Shown: piece by piece, positions 1-11,099 of the stretch
How positions within the stretch are numbered: the first letter of the stretch is position 1
Layout of the letters: each line of letters starts with the position of its first letter
NCBI GenBank assembly: GCA_963932465.1
Contig: OZ010791.1
Coordinates: 150,705,915 to 150,769,914, forward strand
Direction of reading: 5' to 3'
DNA length: 64,000 nucleotides
Origin: Maratus speciosus
Lineage: Eukaryota > Arthropoda > Arachnida > Araneae > Salticidae
Program-made: the position numbers and the translations under genes
Notes under the pieces: generated by a model
What the model was told of the DNA's origin: nothing
Databases searched by the model: none
Seen by the model: the letters and a program-made list of their open reading frames with translations, nothing else

Positions 1-50
1 CAATAGGTTTTTGCCCTCACATACAAATAATTGAGTGAAAGTTATGAAAT

Positions 51-759
51 TGCTACACCGTATTAGTCCTTTTCTATATAGAAACAGTGCACAGTAACAC
101 ATTTCTGCAAACGGTATTTCAAAGAGAGGGGGGAGGAGGATGTATTCCAGGAGGCCCGATAGTAGACCCAAAGCGGGGCATTTTTCTAATTTTTACCGCT
201 CGAGCGCCTCCCCCCCCCCCCGAATTTGCCCCGTGGTGATTATGAATGATGTCCGCAAAATTTAAAAGAGTGCCCTCCGGTGGGCAAATTTTGGGTGAGG
301 GGCTCGAGAGGTGCATAGCATGAATAAGTGGTCGCAGGCCTTTCCAACAATATGTCACTTGTGGGGGTCGGTAAAAGTTAGAAACATGCCCCCATTTGGT
401 TTTACTATCGCGCCTCCTGGAATGCATCCTCCCCCTCTCTTTGAGCCCCACCAGTGGCTGAGAGGTTCTGCTCTCGGAGCTGGTAGACGGGAGGTGCTGG
501 GTTCGATCCCAATCGCGCCCGTCGGCCTAATCGTTCGGAGTTTTCGTGGTTTTCTTCGAGCCATGGATTTCCATGCGTAAATACGGATTAGGTTCCCTTA
601 GAAAGACCCCCACGAAGGGCACTCCCCCCTAGGGCCTATATCCCTAGCGTAGATAATCGGCCGTCAAAAATCAACGAACCCCCTCTCTTTGAAATACCGG
701 TTGCACAAATGTGTTACTGTGCACGATGACTGTATAGAAAAGGACTAATACAATGCAGC
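51..759. mobile_element. Nested inverted-repeat (fold-back) element, ~0.7 kb
   Basis: The two ends are inverted copies of about 80 bp: 51-131 (GTATTAGTCCTTTTCTATA, CACAGTAACACATTT, GGTATTTCAAAGAGAGGG) matches the reverse complement of 679-759. A second palindrome is nested inside: 124-205 pairs with 368-446, around a third small one (CTCGAG at 200 and 303). A tRNA-like SINE core lies between the inner palindrome and the right end. No transposase is present, so this is a non-autonomous element. The superfamily is unknown and no target duplication was identified. Confidence 0.7.
449..530 (+). mobile_element. tRNA-derived SINE core inside the fold-back element
   Basis: A polymerase III A box (TGGCTGAGAGG, 454-464) is followed 35 bp later by a B box (GGTTCGATCCC, 500-510), the spacing and consensus of a tRNA-derived SINE promoter. 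The arms do not fold into a full cloverleaf with an acceptor stem, so it is not called as a tRNA gene. Sequence to about 660 may be the SINE body. Confidence 0.6.
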
Positions 760-1561
760 ACTTGGAACTTGATGGTCTTTTGGTATTGGGTTTTCGCCGC
801 ATGTAGTTGGGGGGATATTGTTTTTATAGATTTTATACACTGATGATGTGAGTCCAGTCCAGGAACTCACGAAACGTATACGTCTGTTCAAATTACCTTA
901 TGTATTTTATTGTGTGTTTAAACGTTGTTTTTAGGTGATTTAGTTATTACTTCTTTCTACAAATAAAACAAAAATATTATTCAAACTTTAAAATTTGTAA
1001 ACTTGTGCAACAAGAATTAAAATTTTACTTTCTAAAATATAATTCAAAGATTAAACAACTTCATTAAAAAAGAAAAAAAAAAGTGCACAATGGTACATCT
1101 GTTGGATATAGATAGCGTAGTCCATCCATGTTCAATGAAAGTCTGATCCATCCTTTTAGATTCGTTCGGTCGGAGTTTGAGTGTTATATCGATAAGATAG
1201 ACAGCAAGAGCAGGTGGCATACAAACTAAGACTAAAAACGCTGAAAGGCAGAAGAAAATGAAAGATGCACCACACATCGTCCTTTGGTATCTTAACATTA
1301 TCATTCCTATCTTTCTTAAATCTAATTGCGGGCAGATCAAAAGACGGCAGGAAAAATATTGATGTGATTAGTTATGATTTGGCGCATTGTGATTATCTTG
1401 CTTTATCAGCTGCACCCTACCTGTGTATACTTTAAGAAAAAAGATAACCAATTACTTTGATATTTGTATTAGAAAAAAGACAATAAGAAAAATTCACAAA
1501 ATTTTAAAGAAGCGCGGGAATAAGTTAATGAATCGGATAAGTTCAATACACAGCTACTTTT
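760..1561. other. AT-rich sequence, nothing recognised
   Basis: There is no repeat structure or coding signal I can support. The longest open stretch (98 codons, minus strand, 1044-1340) has no recognisable domain and partly translates A/T runs. Confidence 0.5.
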
Positions 1562-2163
1562 AGGGGCTACCTCACTCACGCGAAAACATGCGTTTGTAAT
1601 GTTAATCCTATGGGAGAGTTCTTTTTAAATATCTCTTTCCATTTCAATATTTATTTATTTATTTTATGTATTTATTTATTTTTATTTTTATTTATTTTTT
1701 TATTATTTATTTATTTATTTATTTTATTTTACTTTATTTTATTTTATTTTATTTTATTTTATTTATTTATTTATTTATTTTTTGCTTTGAATAGCTGAAT
1801 TCGATTTCTACAATCGCCGTTTTCCACAATCGCCGTTTTCCACTTTTTCGGTTTAGTTTGCAATTTTTTTTTTTCTTTTCTTTTCTTTTCTTTTTTTCTT
1901 TTTTTTTAATATGAGAATACTTTCACTTTCGAAACCGGTTTCCGAAAGTAAAAATACCTTAATAAAAAAAAAATTCTGCAAACAAATCCGAAAACGTAAA
2001 AAAACGGCGTTTTTAGCGATCCACCTGAGATATATCTAATGTAAAAGAAAACTGTTTCAAAATATTGAAATACAAACGAGATATTCTAAAAGAACTCTCT
2101 CATAAGTTACATTAGTTATACATTAGTTATGTGGGTGTTTTCGCGTGAGTGAAGAAGCTCCTT
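1562..2163. mobile_element. MITE-like element with ~70-bp terminal inverted repeats
   Basis: Left end 1563-1630 (CTCACTCACGCGAAAAC, then GTTAATCCTATGGGAGAG) is the inverse of 2092-2162 (GTTTTCGCGTGAGTGAAG). An inner pair of inverted segments (CCGTTTTCCAC near 1818 and GAAAACG near 1990) continues the palindrome. The middle, 1650-1785, is (ATTTA/TTTTA)n low-complexity sequence. A partial relative lies at 25405-25650, so this is a dispersed family. Confidence 0.7.
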
Positions 2164-3174
2164 AAGATTTCATGGAGGGTATTTTTCTTCCGTAAGGCTT
2201 TATTAAAGCATGGGGCAACTATAGGTCATGTCCCTAGGTCCCTAAAATTTGTCATAAAATTTTCGTAAAGTTGATTTTTTAAATCTTTTTTTACTTTGTA
2301 ATGATTATAATTAATATTTTGTATATTTACGGTAGGGTAAGACAAAACATAAAAAAATATGTTTATCTAAATATGTATCTATTATATTTATAACTGGATT
2401 CTGAACTATAAAACATGTTTAGTTTGTTGTAAAAGATATGTAGAGGTAATTGTGTAGAGGATGGGGGTCTCAAACGAGTACCAAGCCCCTTGGCGGCCTT
2501 GAACGGATAACAGGCCTTGGGCCTCTCTTTTCTTTGATCGCACCCTGTCTTCAGTGTAAACTACAAAGAAATAATGTCGTGCGAATCCATAGCAGCACAG
2601 CAATATACATACATACTGGGGATGAGTAATAGTTATGGTACGGGTGGTGGCCAGGCACCAGGCGCCAAGTAATTGACAGCGCCGACAGACGCTTCATCGG
2701 CGCCTTCAGTTCTCTATTAATGCTCCTAGGATCGATAGAAAAATGTACAAAATTTCACTTCTGATTTTTATAACAAATACAAATCGTTAGTTCCGGAACT
2801 ACACTTACAAAGTATTCGTTTTCCACTCATAAAACTTGTACTAGCCCTGTTAAACTATTTTAGTTTAGTGCTTTCCAAAGAAAATGCGTTAGCTTGTTAG
2901 GGCTTTGCGCAACACTTCTATGTAAATGGAGCATTAATTTTTGAAAAGTGCTTTTGTTGTTAGAATGATGTTGAAATGATTGAGTGTCACGAGAATTTGC
3001 GAACAAATAAAGCTTTTAAAATATTCTAACGATATTGATGCCACCGAATTTTGTTTAGAAGTAGAAAGTTATCAATGTCAAGCAAACTATCTTTATGTGA
3101 AAATCTCAAACAGCAACTTCAGTAGAAGGGGTAACAACTATCTATAATTATGAAATCTAAAATGCATATTCGAA
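2164..3174. other. Intergenic sequence, nothing recognised
   Basis: Mostly AT-rich, with a GC-richer patch at 2465-2730. The 65-codon open frame at 2406-2603 (minus) shows no domain. I see no RNA gene or inverted repeat. Confidence 0.45.
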
Positions 3175-3350
3175 TACCGTATTTTATGGAAGAAACGCCG
3201 CGGCGTTTACGAGTTTAAAAGTTAATTTTTTTCAAAGTGCGGCGTTTACGATTTATTTAAAATACCAACTGAGTTTCCGTAATTTAAAAATTCATAAAAA
3301 TATTTAAAATCGGATTTAAATATTTTAAATAAAACTTCGGACATCTTAAG
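3175..3350. mobile_element. Left half of a MITE interrupted by the giant palindrome
   Basis: Begins TACCGTATTTTATGGAAG and contains the GCGGCGTTTACG motifs of this family. It matches the first half of the intact copy at 59700-60078 up to CTTAAG (3345-3350). The homology then stops and resumes at 16302. Removing 3351-16301 plus one CTTAAG rebuilds the intact MITE. Confidence 0.85.
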
Positions 3351-3520
3351 AGTAGAAGGAAAATGGGGGTTCTGCTTCAGCAGGCGGTGGCGATGGTAGG
3401 CGTGGCCAAGGATGAGTGATAGGTGGGCGGAGTCGAGTGATTGACAGGTTAGGGGAGATAAGAAAGTGATGGACAGGTGGGCGGAGTCGAGACAGACAGG
3501 CGCCCGCGCGTCATGCTATA

Positions 3521-3715
3521 GTAGAGGGGTTAAAACAAAGAAGCGATAATGAAAAGTGTACTGTAAGAGAGGGGTTAGAACAAAGGATAATGAATGAAAG
3601 TCTACTGTAAGAGAGGGATTAGAACAAAGGAAAATGTTAATGAGGATGATTAATGAAGGAAAGTCTACTGTTAGAGAGGGATTAGAACAAAGGAAAGATA
3701 ATGATGAGGTGATTA
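3521..3715. repeat. Subterminal minisatellite of the giant element
   Basis: Four imperfect units of about 45-65 bp share GAGAGGGGTTAGAACAAAGG and AGTCTACTGT. The mirror copy is at 15936-16128. The 70-codon open frames here are translations of the repeat, not genes. Confidence 0.75.
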
Positions 3716-3844
3716 GAAAAGATCGCATGCAATTAAAAAATACTTACCACGGAGCAGCGCAGAGACACGTCCTACCTGTATGACATCCACCGGGCTAATG
3801 AACGAAGAAGCATGCAACAACCGGCTTCATCAAGATAAGGAGCT

Positions 3845-4510
3845 TGCTTCTGATTGGTCGAGAGATGAACCTAGGGGGCAGCACCATCGCTTTCACCCGA
3901 GGGCATGAACACCAGCACCCTCTCTTGAGAGGATTTTAAACTCACCTGTGATGACATCATCCTATTTGAACTAACATAAAGAAGTGAATACATTTTTTTA
4001 AGTTTTAACGAAATAAGTTATAAGTTTTTGTCATTTGCTAATTTTCGAATCATTATTTTTTTATTTAGGCCTTGCAAATAAAGCTTTAATAATTAATTCA
4101 TTTTTAATTAGTCATTGCTAATAAAACTTTTTGAGAGAATCACCTGACTTGTGTTAGGAGCAGACGGTGGAGGAGGGTTCCACTCTGTCTACTTACCTAA
4201 GGGGATGAACCAGAATGTTATGTACCCTTCTCTCATTGGTTAAGAAGATCACATGACTTATGTAAAGAGCAGGAGGTGGGCGCCATTGTGTCTGCATTCT
4301 TGCATTCCTTCACGCCTTCTGTCAATCAACTGACGCTTAATCACTTTCACCCGAGGGCATAAACACCAGCGCCCTCTCTTGAGAGGATTTTAAACTCACG
4401 TGTGATGACATCATCCTATTTCGAACTGAATTAAAAAAGTTAATACATTTTTAAGTTTAAACGAAATAAGTTATAATTTTTAGACATTTATTAATTTTAC
4501 GAAACATGTT
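3845..4510. promoter_or_regulatory. Repeated CCAAT/E-box-like modules near the element terminus
   Basis: A CTGATTGGTCGAG module lies at 3848 and TCTCATTGGTTAAGAAGATC followed by ACATGAC at 4231. ATCACCTGACTTGTG occurs at 4139. These resemble inverted CCAAT boxes and E-boxes. A block beginning CTTTCACCCGAGGGCAT and containing TGATGACATCATCC occurs twice, at 3888-4050 and 4342-4510. Related modules recur in the central spacer (8500-8745, 11270-11303). The promoter function is inference from spacing and repetition only. Confidence 0.35.
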
Positions 4511-5035
4511 TCAATTAATTTAGTCATTGCAAATAAAGTTTTAATTTTAAACTGAATAAAAAAGGTTAATACATTTTTAAGTTTTAACGAAATAAGTTAT
4601 AATTTTTTTAGTCATTTGTTAATTTTACGAAACATGTTTCAATTAATTTAGTCATTGCAAATAAAGTTTTAAATAAATTAGTTAATATTTTTTAATCATT
4701 TGTTAATTTCCGAAACAAGTTTTTTAGTTTTAGTCATTTGTTAATTTCCGAAACAAGTTTTTTTTTTCTGTAAGTCATGTGCTAAAAAACTTTTTAATAA
4801 ATTAGTTATTTTTTATTTGTTAATATATTAATTTCGATACATTAATTTCCGAAACAAGTTTTTCCTAAATAAAGCTTTTTAATAAACAATTTTACATATA
4901 TTTTCATTTAATTATTATTTAAAAGAATATAAATTATTTTTTACTAATCAAAGAACGCGAATTAGTTTTTGTTTAATTATTGTCAAGGATGAATGTTAAC
5001 TGAAATATAAGCTGAATGCGAAAACAGTTTTTTTT

Positions 5036-5312
5036 GTTTTAAAACTAAGAAAAGAACTTTTTAAATTAATGAACAACTCTGTTTTTGGAAAAACTATGGA
5101 AAACTTAAGAAAGAGGTGGAATATTGTGCTTTGCAATAACGAAAAAAGAGCAAAAATTGGTAGCCTAACCCACATTTAAGTCATTTGAAACATAGGATGA
5201 AGACCTGAGTGCCGTAGAAAGGATGAAGACTAACATCCTCATGAATCAGTCGATTTATGTCTGATTCACAATCTCAGAACTAACCAAGTTAATAATGTAT
5301 CAATTCCATTAC
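5036..5312 (+). pseudogene. Relic of Polinton-type protein-primed DNA polymerase B
   Basis: Reading 5036-5179 gives a segment containing KELFKLMNNSVFGKTMENLR, the conserved palm-domain block (K..NS.fGK.mE) of protein-primed family-B polymerases in Polintons. It ends at a stop (5177-5179). The homology continues in another frame from 5175: FKSFET, stop, DEDLSAVERMKTNILMNQ, then SIYV, stop, FTISELTKLIMYQFHY. That matches the downstream block of the same family (usually ..YVGF..LELSK..MY.FHY). One frameshift and two in-frame stops make it inactive. The following YTDTDS block was not found: a SINE fragment abuts the homology at about 5312. In a live element this enzyme replicates the transposon DNA from a protein primer. 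Only about 90 of more than 1,000 residues survive. Confidence 0.85.
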
Positions 5313-5395
5313 GGTTTCGAACCCATAAACACATAACCAGACTTTACATTTTTTAGCTCATCACGCTCACCACTGAGCCACCGAGGCCCCGTCGT
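5310..5395 (-). mobile_element. tRNA-derived SINE fragment (left arm copy)
   Basis: The minus strand reads GGGGCCTCGGTGGCTCAGTG (A box TGGCTCAGTGG) and then a B box GGTTCGAAACC at the low-coordinate end. No closing acceptor strand is present, so it is a SINE core rather than a tRNA. It abuts the polymerase relic and is present in both arms, so it was there before the arms were duplicated or was copied between them. Confidence 0.65.
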
Positions 5396-5399
5396 TTTA

Positions 5400-7312
5400 T
5401 CTTACTTTTAACTACTTACTTGACATATATATATATATATTTTATCGAAAAGAATGCAAGTTAGTTTCAGTATTTTAACCAATACATTTCAGTGACTTAT
5501 GAAGTAAAGTTTTATTTTCTTAAAAAAGTGGTGTGAATTGAATATATTTTTTACCGTGTTAGTTCTTTTAAAATTTTATTTTGAATTAGAAAACACTTAC
5601 TTTTGTCAAATAGTATAGTTAAAGATTCGTTTTTTTTTTTTCTAAGATCAACAGAATTCATTGATTTTCAATTGAATATATTTTTTTAACGTGTTAGTTC
5701 ATTTAAAATTTTATTTTGAATTAGAAAACACTTACTTTTGTCAAATAGTATAGTTAAAGATTTGATTTTTTTTTCTAAGATCAACAGAATTCATTGATTT
5801 TCAAAACAAGATCTATTGAATAAGCATAGTTAATATTACCGTTTTTATCTTAGTTTTAACTACTTATTTTCAAAACAGATTTATTCACTTTTAAATGTAA
5901 AACACTTTCTGTAAAAGCATATCTTTAACTGTAATAATTTTTAATCCATCTTTAATTAGACATATATTTTTATCACAAATGAAATTACAAAAAGATTCAA
6001 CAATTATACTCTTACCTGACTAAAATTAAACTTCTTCATTGCGAATAACAAACTCTCACACACAACATCAGTTTTTTACCGATATATAAACAAGACAATT
6101 TTGGAAATGAAGGTTAAATATAAATATATATATATTTATTTATATTTCCTTTCTATTAAGTTTACATTATTTGAAAAGATGCGTATTGGATATCGAGGAC
6201 TGCACATCTCCGTGATTTCATTCGCTACTTATGACATCAGATCCCTTCGTTTTTATTGGTAGATGATTAGGTCACTTTAGTTTATTTTTCTTTTTACATA
6301 TAAGTGTTGCTATATTGCTTTTAACAGTGAAACATCTACTATCTGATATACAACTACCGTTCACTTAAGTGGTTGAAATGTCGTACAATAAGCATGCATT
6401 TCCTTATCGAAGGAAATATCTGTACGAGATCTACCCTACATGCATGTTTCTTTAGCAAGGCAATCTTTTCAATTTATAAGGAGATCTTTATCTTACGGTT
6501 GCAGACACCCTCCTCTGTAGACAGATAACAAAAACATGCAATTTCCATTTCATGTCTAAAGGCTAACGAAATCTTAGTGCGATTTTTTAAAGAATGATAT
6601 TTCCTATTATTGACCGAAAGCATCAGGTTTTTTGTTTTAAGAAAGATTGTTAATTCACTGTTTTCAAAAATTAAAATCAGAAAAAGAATTCCCCATTTTT
6701 TCTTTTAAGTTTTTAAAGAGATGTGTTTTTTTTTCTTTGAATTAGTATTTAAAGGGTTTTTTTTTTTTTTTTTTTTTTTTTTGCTGAATCTGAAATCAAC
6801 TTTTAACTAAAATATTTTAATGATTGACGAAGTAAAGTTTTATTTTCTAGAAAAGTGGTATAAACTTAATATTTTTTTTATTAATTACTAGCGAAGGAAT
6901 ATATTTTGTCTAGGTAATATAAAATTTAGGTTAAAGCTGTGAATTTTCTTAAGAAGATTAAACTTATCTACTCGTTTTGGAGAAAGTATTTGTAATGCCC
7001 GAGCTACTGTATTCTTTTCAATTAGAATGAACAAGATCTTACGATAGTTTAAATATTAAACCAAGAAAGATTAATAGCAATTTAGTTTAACAAATACCAA
7101 TGAAGACAACTATATGAAACATAAACTCAGTTTACAAATAAGTTTTAATATCAGAACTAATTGGACACTTTGTTTTCCTAATCATAGATGTTAAAAAAAC
7201 TTTCTTAGGAAAGTTTTTTACTTTGATTCGAACTGAAGATAAAATACTTTACTAATTTAGGATATTTTTTCCATATCTCGTTTCAAAATTTTATTTAACT
7301 AAAAAAATAATT
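5400..7312. other. AT-rich interior of left arm with a ~127-bp tandem duplication
   Basis: 5539-5790 contains two tandem copies of a unit with TTGAATATATTTTTT, GTGTTAGTTC and CACTTACTTTTGTCAAATAG; the same pair occurs inverted at 13840-14095. The rest is A/T-rich with no recognisable coding blocks. I looked for integrase, ATPase and capsid motifs and saw none. Confidence 0.6.
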
Positions 7313-7822
7313 TATGTTGCATTATTATTTTAACACAATCAAACTGATTGGTAAAGTTATCATACGAATTTGAATATTTCCAACTGAGCGAAAAAATGCC
7401 CAGGCCGGGAATCGAACCCAGATCCTTGGCTTACAAGGCCAATGCTTTTCCGTTTAAGCTAACTGGGCCGACAACCAGCCAGCATATTTCGCTCAGAAAA
7501 CCTTATTGGTAGAACATCTGGTCTGTCATGTAGACAGCTCAACAGAATAAACCGCAGGTAATGGAACTCCATATAAACGATGGATACGTAGATGAACTAT
7601 TATTTTAACACAATCAAACTGATTGGTAAAGTTATCATACGAATTTGAATATTTCCAACTGAGCGAAAAAATGCCCAGGCCGGGAATCGAACCCAGATCC
7701 TTGGCTTACAAGGCCAATGGTTTTCCGTTTAATGCCCAGGCCCCGTTTAATGCCCAGGCCGTTCCCGGCCTGGGCATTTTTTCGCTCAGTTGGAAATATT
7801 CAAATTCGTATTATGTTGCATT
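7313..7822 (-). mobile_element. SINE-type insertion with 11-bp target duplication, left arm only
   Basis: TATGTTGCATT occurs at 7313-7323 and again at 7812-7822 and encloses a 488-bp insert. The right arm (near 12320-12345) has the sequence once with no insert. A target duplication of 11 bp suits LINE-driven retroposition. The insert contains a tRNA-Thr-like core (7398-7468, minus) and a second truncated core (~7670-7735). Arm segments (AACACAATCAAACTG...TTTCCAACTGAGCG) occur at 7331-7390 and 7606-7665, with an inverted partial copy at 7745-7810. The 68-codon open frame here is a by-product. Confidence 0.8.
7398..7468 (-). ncRNA. tRNA-Thr(UGU)-like core of the SINE insertion
   Basis: On the minus strand 71 nt fold as a cloverleaf: acceptor GCCCAGT/CCTGGGC (seventh pair mismatched), D stem GCTT/AAGC, anticodon stem TTGGC/GCCAA with loop CTTGTAA (anticodon TGT), and T stem CTGGG/CCCGG with loop TTCGATT. 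It is repeat-borne, with a truncated second copy 275 bp away, so I call it a SINE head rather than a functional tRNA gene. A tRNA scanner may well report it. Confidence 0.6.
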
Positions 7823-7899
7823 GTTTTAACAATTTTTCTAATCAAAGAACGTGCATTAGTTTCAACTGATAATAAAGGGTTTATTACCTATTAGCAAAA

Positions 7900-8040
7900 A
7901 AAAAAAAAAAAAAAAATTAGTAGTCACACTTACATTTAAGTTATTGAAAACATATGATGAACATCTCTGCTGTTGAAAGGATGAAAACTAACATACATAC
8001 ATAGGAATCGACTGATTTATGTTGCACTGGTTGTGATGTA
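7900..8040 (+). pseudogene. Second, more decayed polymerase B fragment (left arm)
   Basis: This is homologous at nucleotide level to 5155-5265: ACATTTAAG, then GAAAGGATGAA, AACTAACAT and CGACTGATTTATGT in the same order. The upstream MNNSVFGK block is missing; a poly-A run (7895-7916) occupies its place. Sequence just upstream (TAATCAAAGAACG at 7840) also matches 4946, so a larger segment was duplicated within the arm and then deleted. The inverted copy is at about 12098-12235. Confidence 0.6.
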
Positions 8041-8499
8041 TATAATAGATGTGATATTTATCGGAGAAAAAAATTTACTTAGATTTTTAAATCTAATTTT
8101 TTTAAACAGAAAAAGATTATCTAAGCATGACTAATCATGCTTAGATCATGCTAAAACATGACTAAATTCGTCGGAACAATAAACTTGTTCAACAACTTGT
8201 TAAGTGGATATTTCTAATTGTGATAATTTAAGTAGTGTGTTATTCGATAAAGTTAAACTTGATATTCGAAAAAGTGATGAAAGACACTTGTTATTTTAAA
8301 CAAAATGTCTTTTTTTGTTATTTTTTATACATAAAAATATTACTAACAAAAAAACTTAAAATTTAAATGGTGTTACTTACTGTGAAGCATCTGCCCAGGA
8401 CATCAACTGAAGGGGAAATGGTTGATGACAAAGCACAAAACAAGTGATGACGTCGTACTTGAAGACAACACGAGCGCCCTCTACCATCTAACACTTGTA

Positions 8500-8975
8500 T
8501 GTGATTGGATGCGAAGATCACCTGACATGTGAAAGGAGTAGGCGGTGGAGGAGGCCGCCATTATGTCTGCATTCCTTGCATTCCCCCGCCCACCTGTCAA
8601 TCAACTGGCGCCAGAAAGACGGTACATGCTTCGACATGATCGTTTCTTGCAGGCGGAGGGCGTCACTTCGTCTACTGGTATTGCCACAGGATGTCGTCAT
8701 ACCTGAAAGCTTGCTTCTGATTGGTTGTTAGCGGTCACGTGATCTGTTATCAGTGACCTTGATCTCTAATCAGTGACCTTCATCTACAGGTGTTAGACCC
8801 CGCGCACGTCAGTCGAGGCTTGAATCTGGTGGAGGTAGGTCGCATGTTTCACAGCTCCCGTTTACCGTACATTTGGCTTAGTGCTATGCGGTACCTTATC
8901 GAACCTTTTACGGCATAAGATTGAGTAAAACTGCAGTCGAATTTTAAGCTTCTTTCTACTTTTCAATGAGTCTGC
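8500..8975. promoter_or_regulatory. Promoter-like direct repeat, copy 1
   Basis: Contains GTGATTGG...GATCACCTGACATGTG (8500-8535), then CTTCTGATTGGTTG with GGTCACGTGATC (8714-8745), duplicated CAGTGACCTT motifs and a GC-richer stretch to 8900. CCAAT-type boxes next to a palindromic CACGTG E-box are typical of animal promoters. No transcript start or TATA box can be assigned from sequence. Confidence 0.35.
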
Positions 8976-9984
8976 TTGTTCGAATCATCAAAAGCTTAGG
9001 GAAACATCTTTCCAAAAGGTATGTAAATTTTTTTGTCTAATATAGTGTTTAATACAACAACAGTTTTAACAAACTTATAACGATCCTTTCAAAATGTGTC
9101 TTTCAATTTAGTAATTTGCTTTATTTTTCTTCATTTAACCTAACTATAAATTTCAAAGTTCGCGTTTTCTGCATACTATGAATTCACGATTTCATTCAAA
9201 ACATGTTCTGACATCAAATGTATTATTATACTCTAAGTAGTATATATTATACTCTAAGAGTATTATCATACTCTATTATTTCCAAAAATTTGTTAAACTC
9301 ATTCGTCAGTTTCTAACAAAGTGTTTTAAAAAAACTATAACAATTCTTCCAAATTTAGTTAATCAGTTGCTTTTTAAAAGTTGGAACTGGCTTGTGATTA
9401 TCAAATTCATGAGTTTGTCTTTCTTAATGAATTTTGTTCGGTAGCTCGCACTTTCTTCAGGATATGTTTAACCATGACCAAAGTTATGTTCGAACATGTT
9501 TAACCATGTTCGGATATGCTCAAAGATAGTTCGAGTATATTTAATCATGCTCAAAGTTAGTTGGGATATATTTAACAATGTTCGGATATGCTCAAAGTTT
9601 GTTCAAACATGTTTAACCATGTTTGGGTAGGTTCAAATATTGTCAGGATATATGTTTAACCGTGTTCAAAGTCATGTTCGAACATGTTTAATCATATTCT
9701 GAGATGGTTAACTATGCTTAAAGTTATGTTTAACCATGAACAGAGACATGTTCTGAAACATTCCTTTCACTTGCATGAGAAAAGTATGTTATTTCAAAAA
9801 TATTAACAGTTTAAGAAAAATAATGTTTTTTGCATGAACGTAAATTTAAGGGTAGTATCTATCTATATAAATGTTTAATTAAAAGCATACATCCACGTCT
9901 ACGTGTCTCTAAATATATGAAAGTAAAATGTTTATGTATGGGTTCTTGTGTAAAATACATATATAGATATATATATGATGTATG

Positions 9985-10017
<33 letters not shown>

Positions 10018-10059
10018 ATATATCACATACATATGTATGTATATGTATATGCATATATG

Positions 10060-10122
<63 letters not shown>

Positions 10123-11099
10123 TTATATATATGTATATATATACACATATGTATGTATAAAATTTATTAGTTTTAAAAATTATAGAAAATTTACAAAGAT
10201 GATAAAAAGTTTTAACAAAATTTAAAAAAGTTTTAACAAAAAAGTTTTACAAAAAATATATAAAAAGTTTTAACAAAAGTAAAAAAAAGTTTTAACAAAA
10301 TTTTAAAAAAAGTTTGCAAAAAAAAAGGTTTAACAGAAATTTTTTTAACAAAGTAAAAAAGTTTTACAAAAAAAAAGTTTTAACAAATGTAAAAAAAAAT
10401 TTTAACAAAAAAAATTTTAACAAAGTAAAAAAAAGTTTTAAGAAAAAAAGTTTTATAAAAAAAAGTTTTATAAAAAAAGTTTTACAAAAAAAGTTTTAAC
10501 AAAAGTAAAAGAAAAGTTTTAACAAAATTTAAAAAAAAGTTTGTAAAAAAAAATTTTTTTTAACAAAAGTAAAAAAAAAGTTTTAACAAAATTTTAAAAA
10601 AATGTTTAACAACAAAAAGTTAAAAAGTTAAAAAAAAGTTTTAACAAAAAAAGTTAAAAAAAGTTTTAACAAAAAAAAGTTAAAAAAAGTTTTAACAAAA
10701 AAGTTAAAAAGTTAAAAAAGTTTTAACAAAAAAAAGTTAAAACCTTAAAAAGAAATTATAAATTAAAATTTTTACAAAAGTTTTTAAAATAAAATAGTTT
10801 TAAATATGTTTTTTCAAATTCTGAAAGATTAAAAACTGTCAAAGTTATGAATGAACATGTTCGGATATGTTCAAATATAGTTCGGATTGTTTAAACATGC
10901 CCAAAGTTATGTTCGAATTTGTTTAATCATACTCTGAGATGGTTAACTATGCTTAAAGTTATGTTTAATCATGATAAGAGACATGTTCTGAAACATTCTT
11001 TTTTGGCTTGTATGAGAAAAGTATGTTATTTCAAAAAATATTAACAGTTAGTTTAAAAAATAATGTCTTTTACATCAACGTAATATATATTTTTCCTAA

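Larger units (their letters stand above)
3351..8055 (+). repeat. Left arm of the giant palindrome
   Basis: Inverse of 12082-16301. Homology runs from the terminus to GATGTGAT at 8048-8055, where the two arms diverge. In order it holds a subterminal minisatellite, promoter-like modules, A/T-rich direct repeats, a polymerase B relic, a SINE fragment, a tandem duplication, a 488-bp SINE-type insertion absent from the other arm, and a second polymerase fragment. Confidence 0.9.

Noticed and set aside
3516..3728. Conserved 70-codon frame present in both palindrome arms
   Set aside because: Its conservation is explained by the inverted repeat, and it translates a 45-65-bp minisatellite (repeated LCSNPSL).
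7398..7468. Functional tRNA-Thr(UGU) gene
   Set aside because: The cloverleaf is good, but it lies in a 488-bp SINE-type insert with target duplications, has a truncated copy beside it and a mismatched last acceptor pair.
9830..10225. 131-codon open frame
   Set aside because: It translates the (AT)n/(ATGT)n microsatellite; the Ile-Tyr repeats carry no coding signal. The overlapping 61-62-codon frames are the same artefact.
10200..10745. CRISPR-like regular array
   Set aside because: Units of AAGTTTTAAC have no unique spacers and variable A-run lengths; this is a simple tandem array in eukaryotic DNA.
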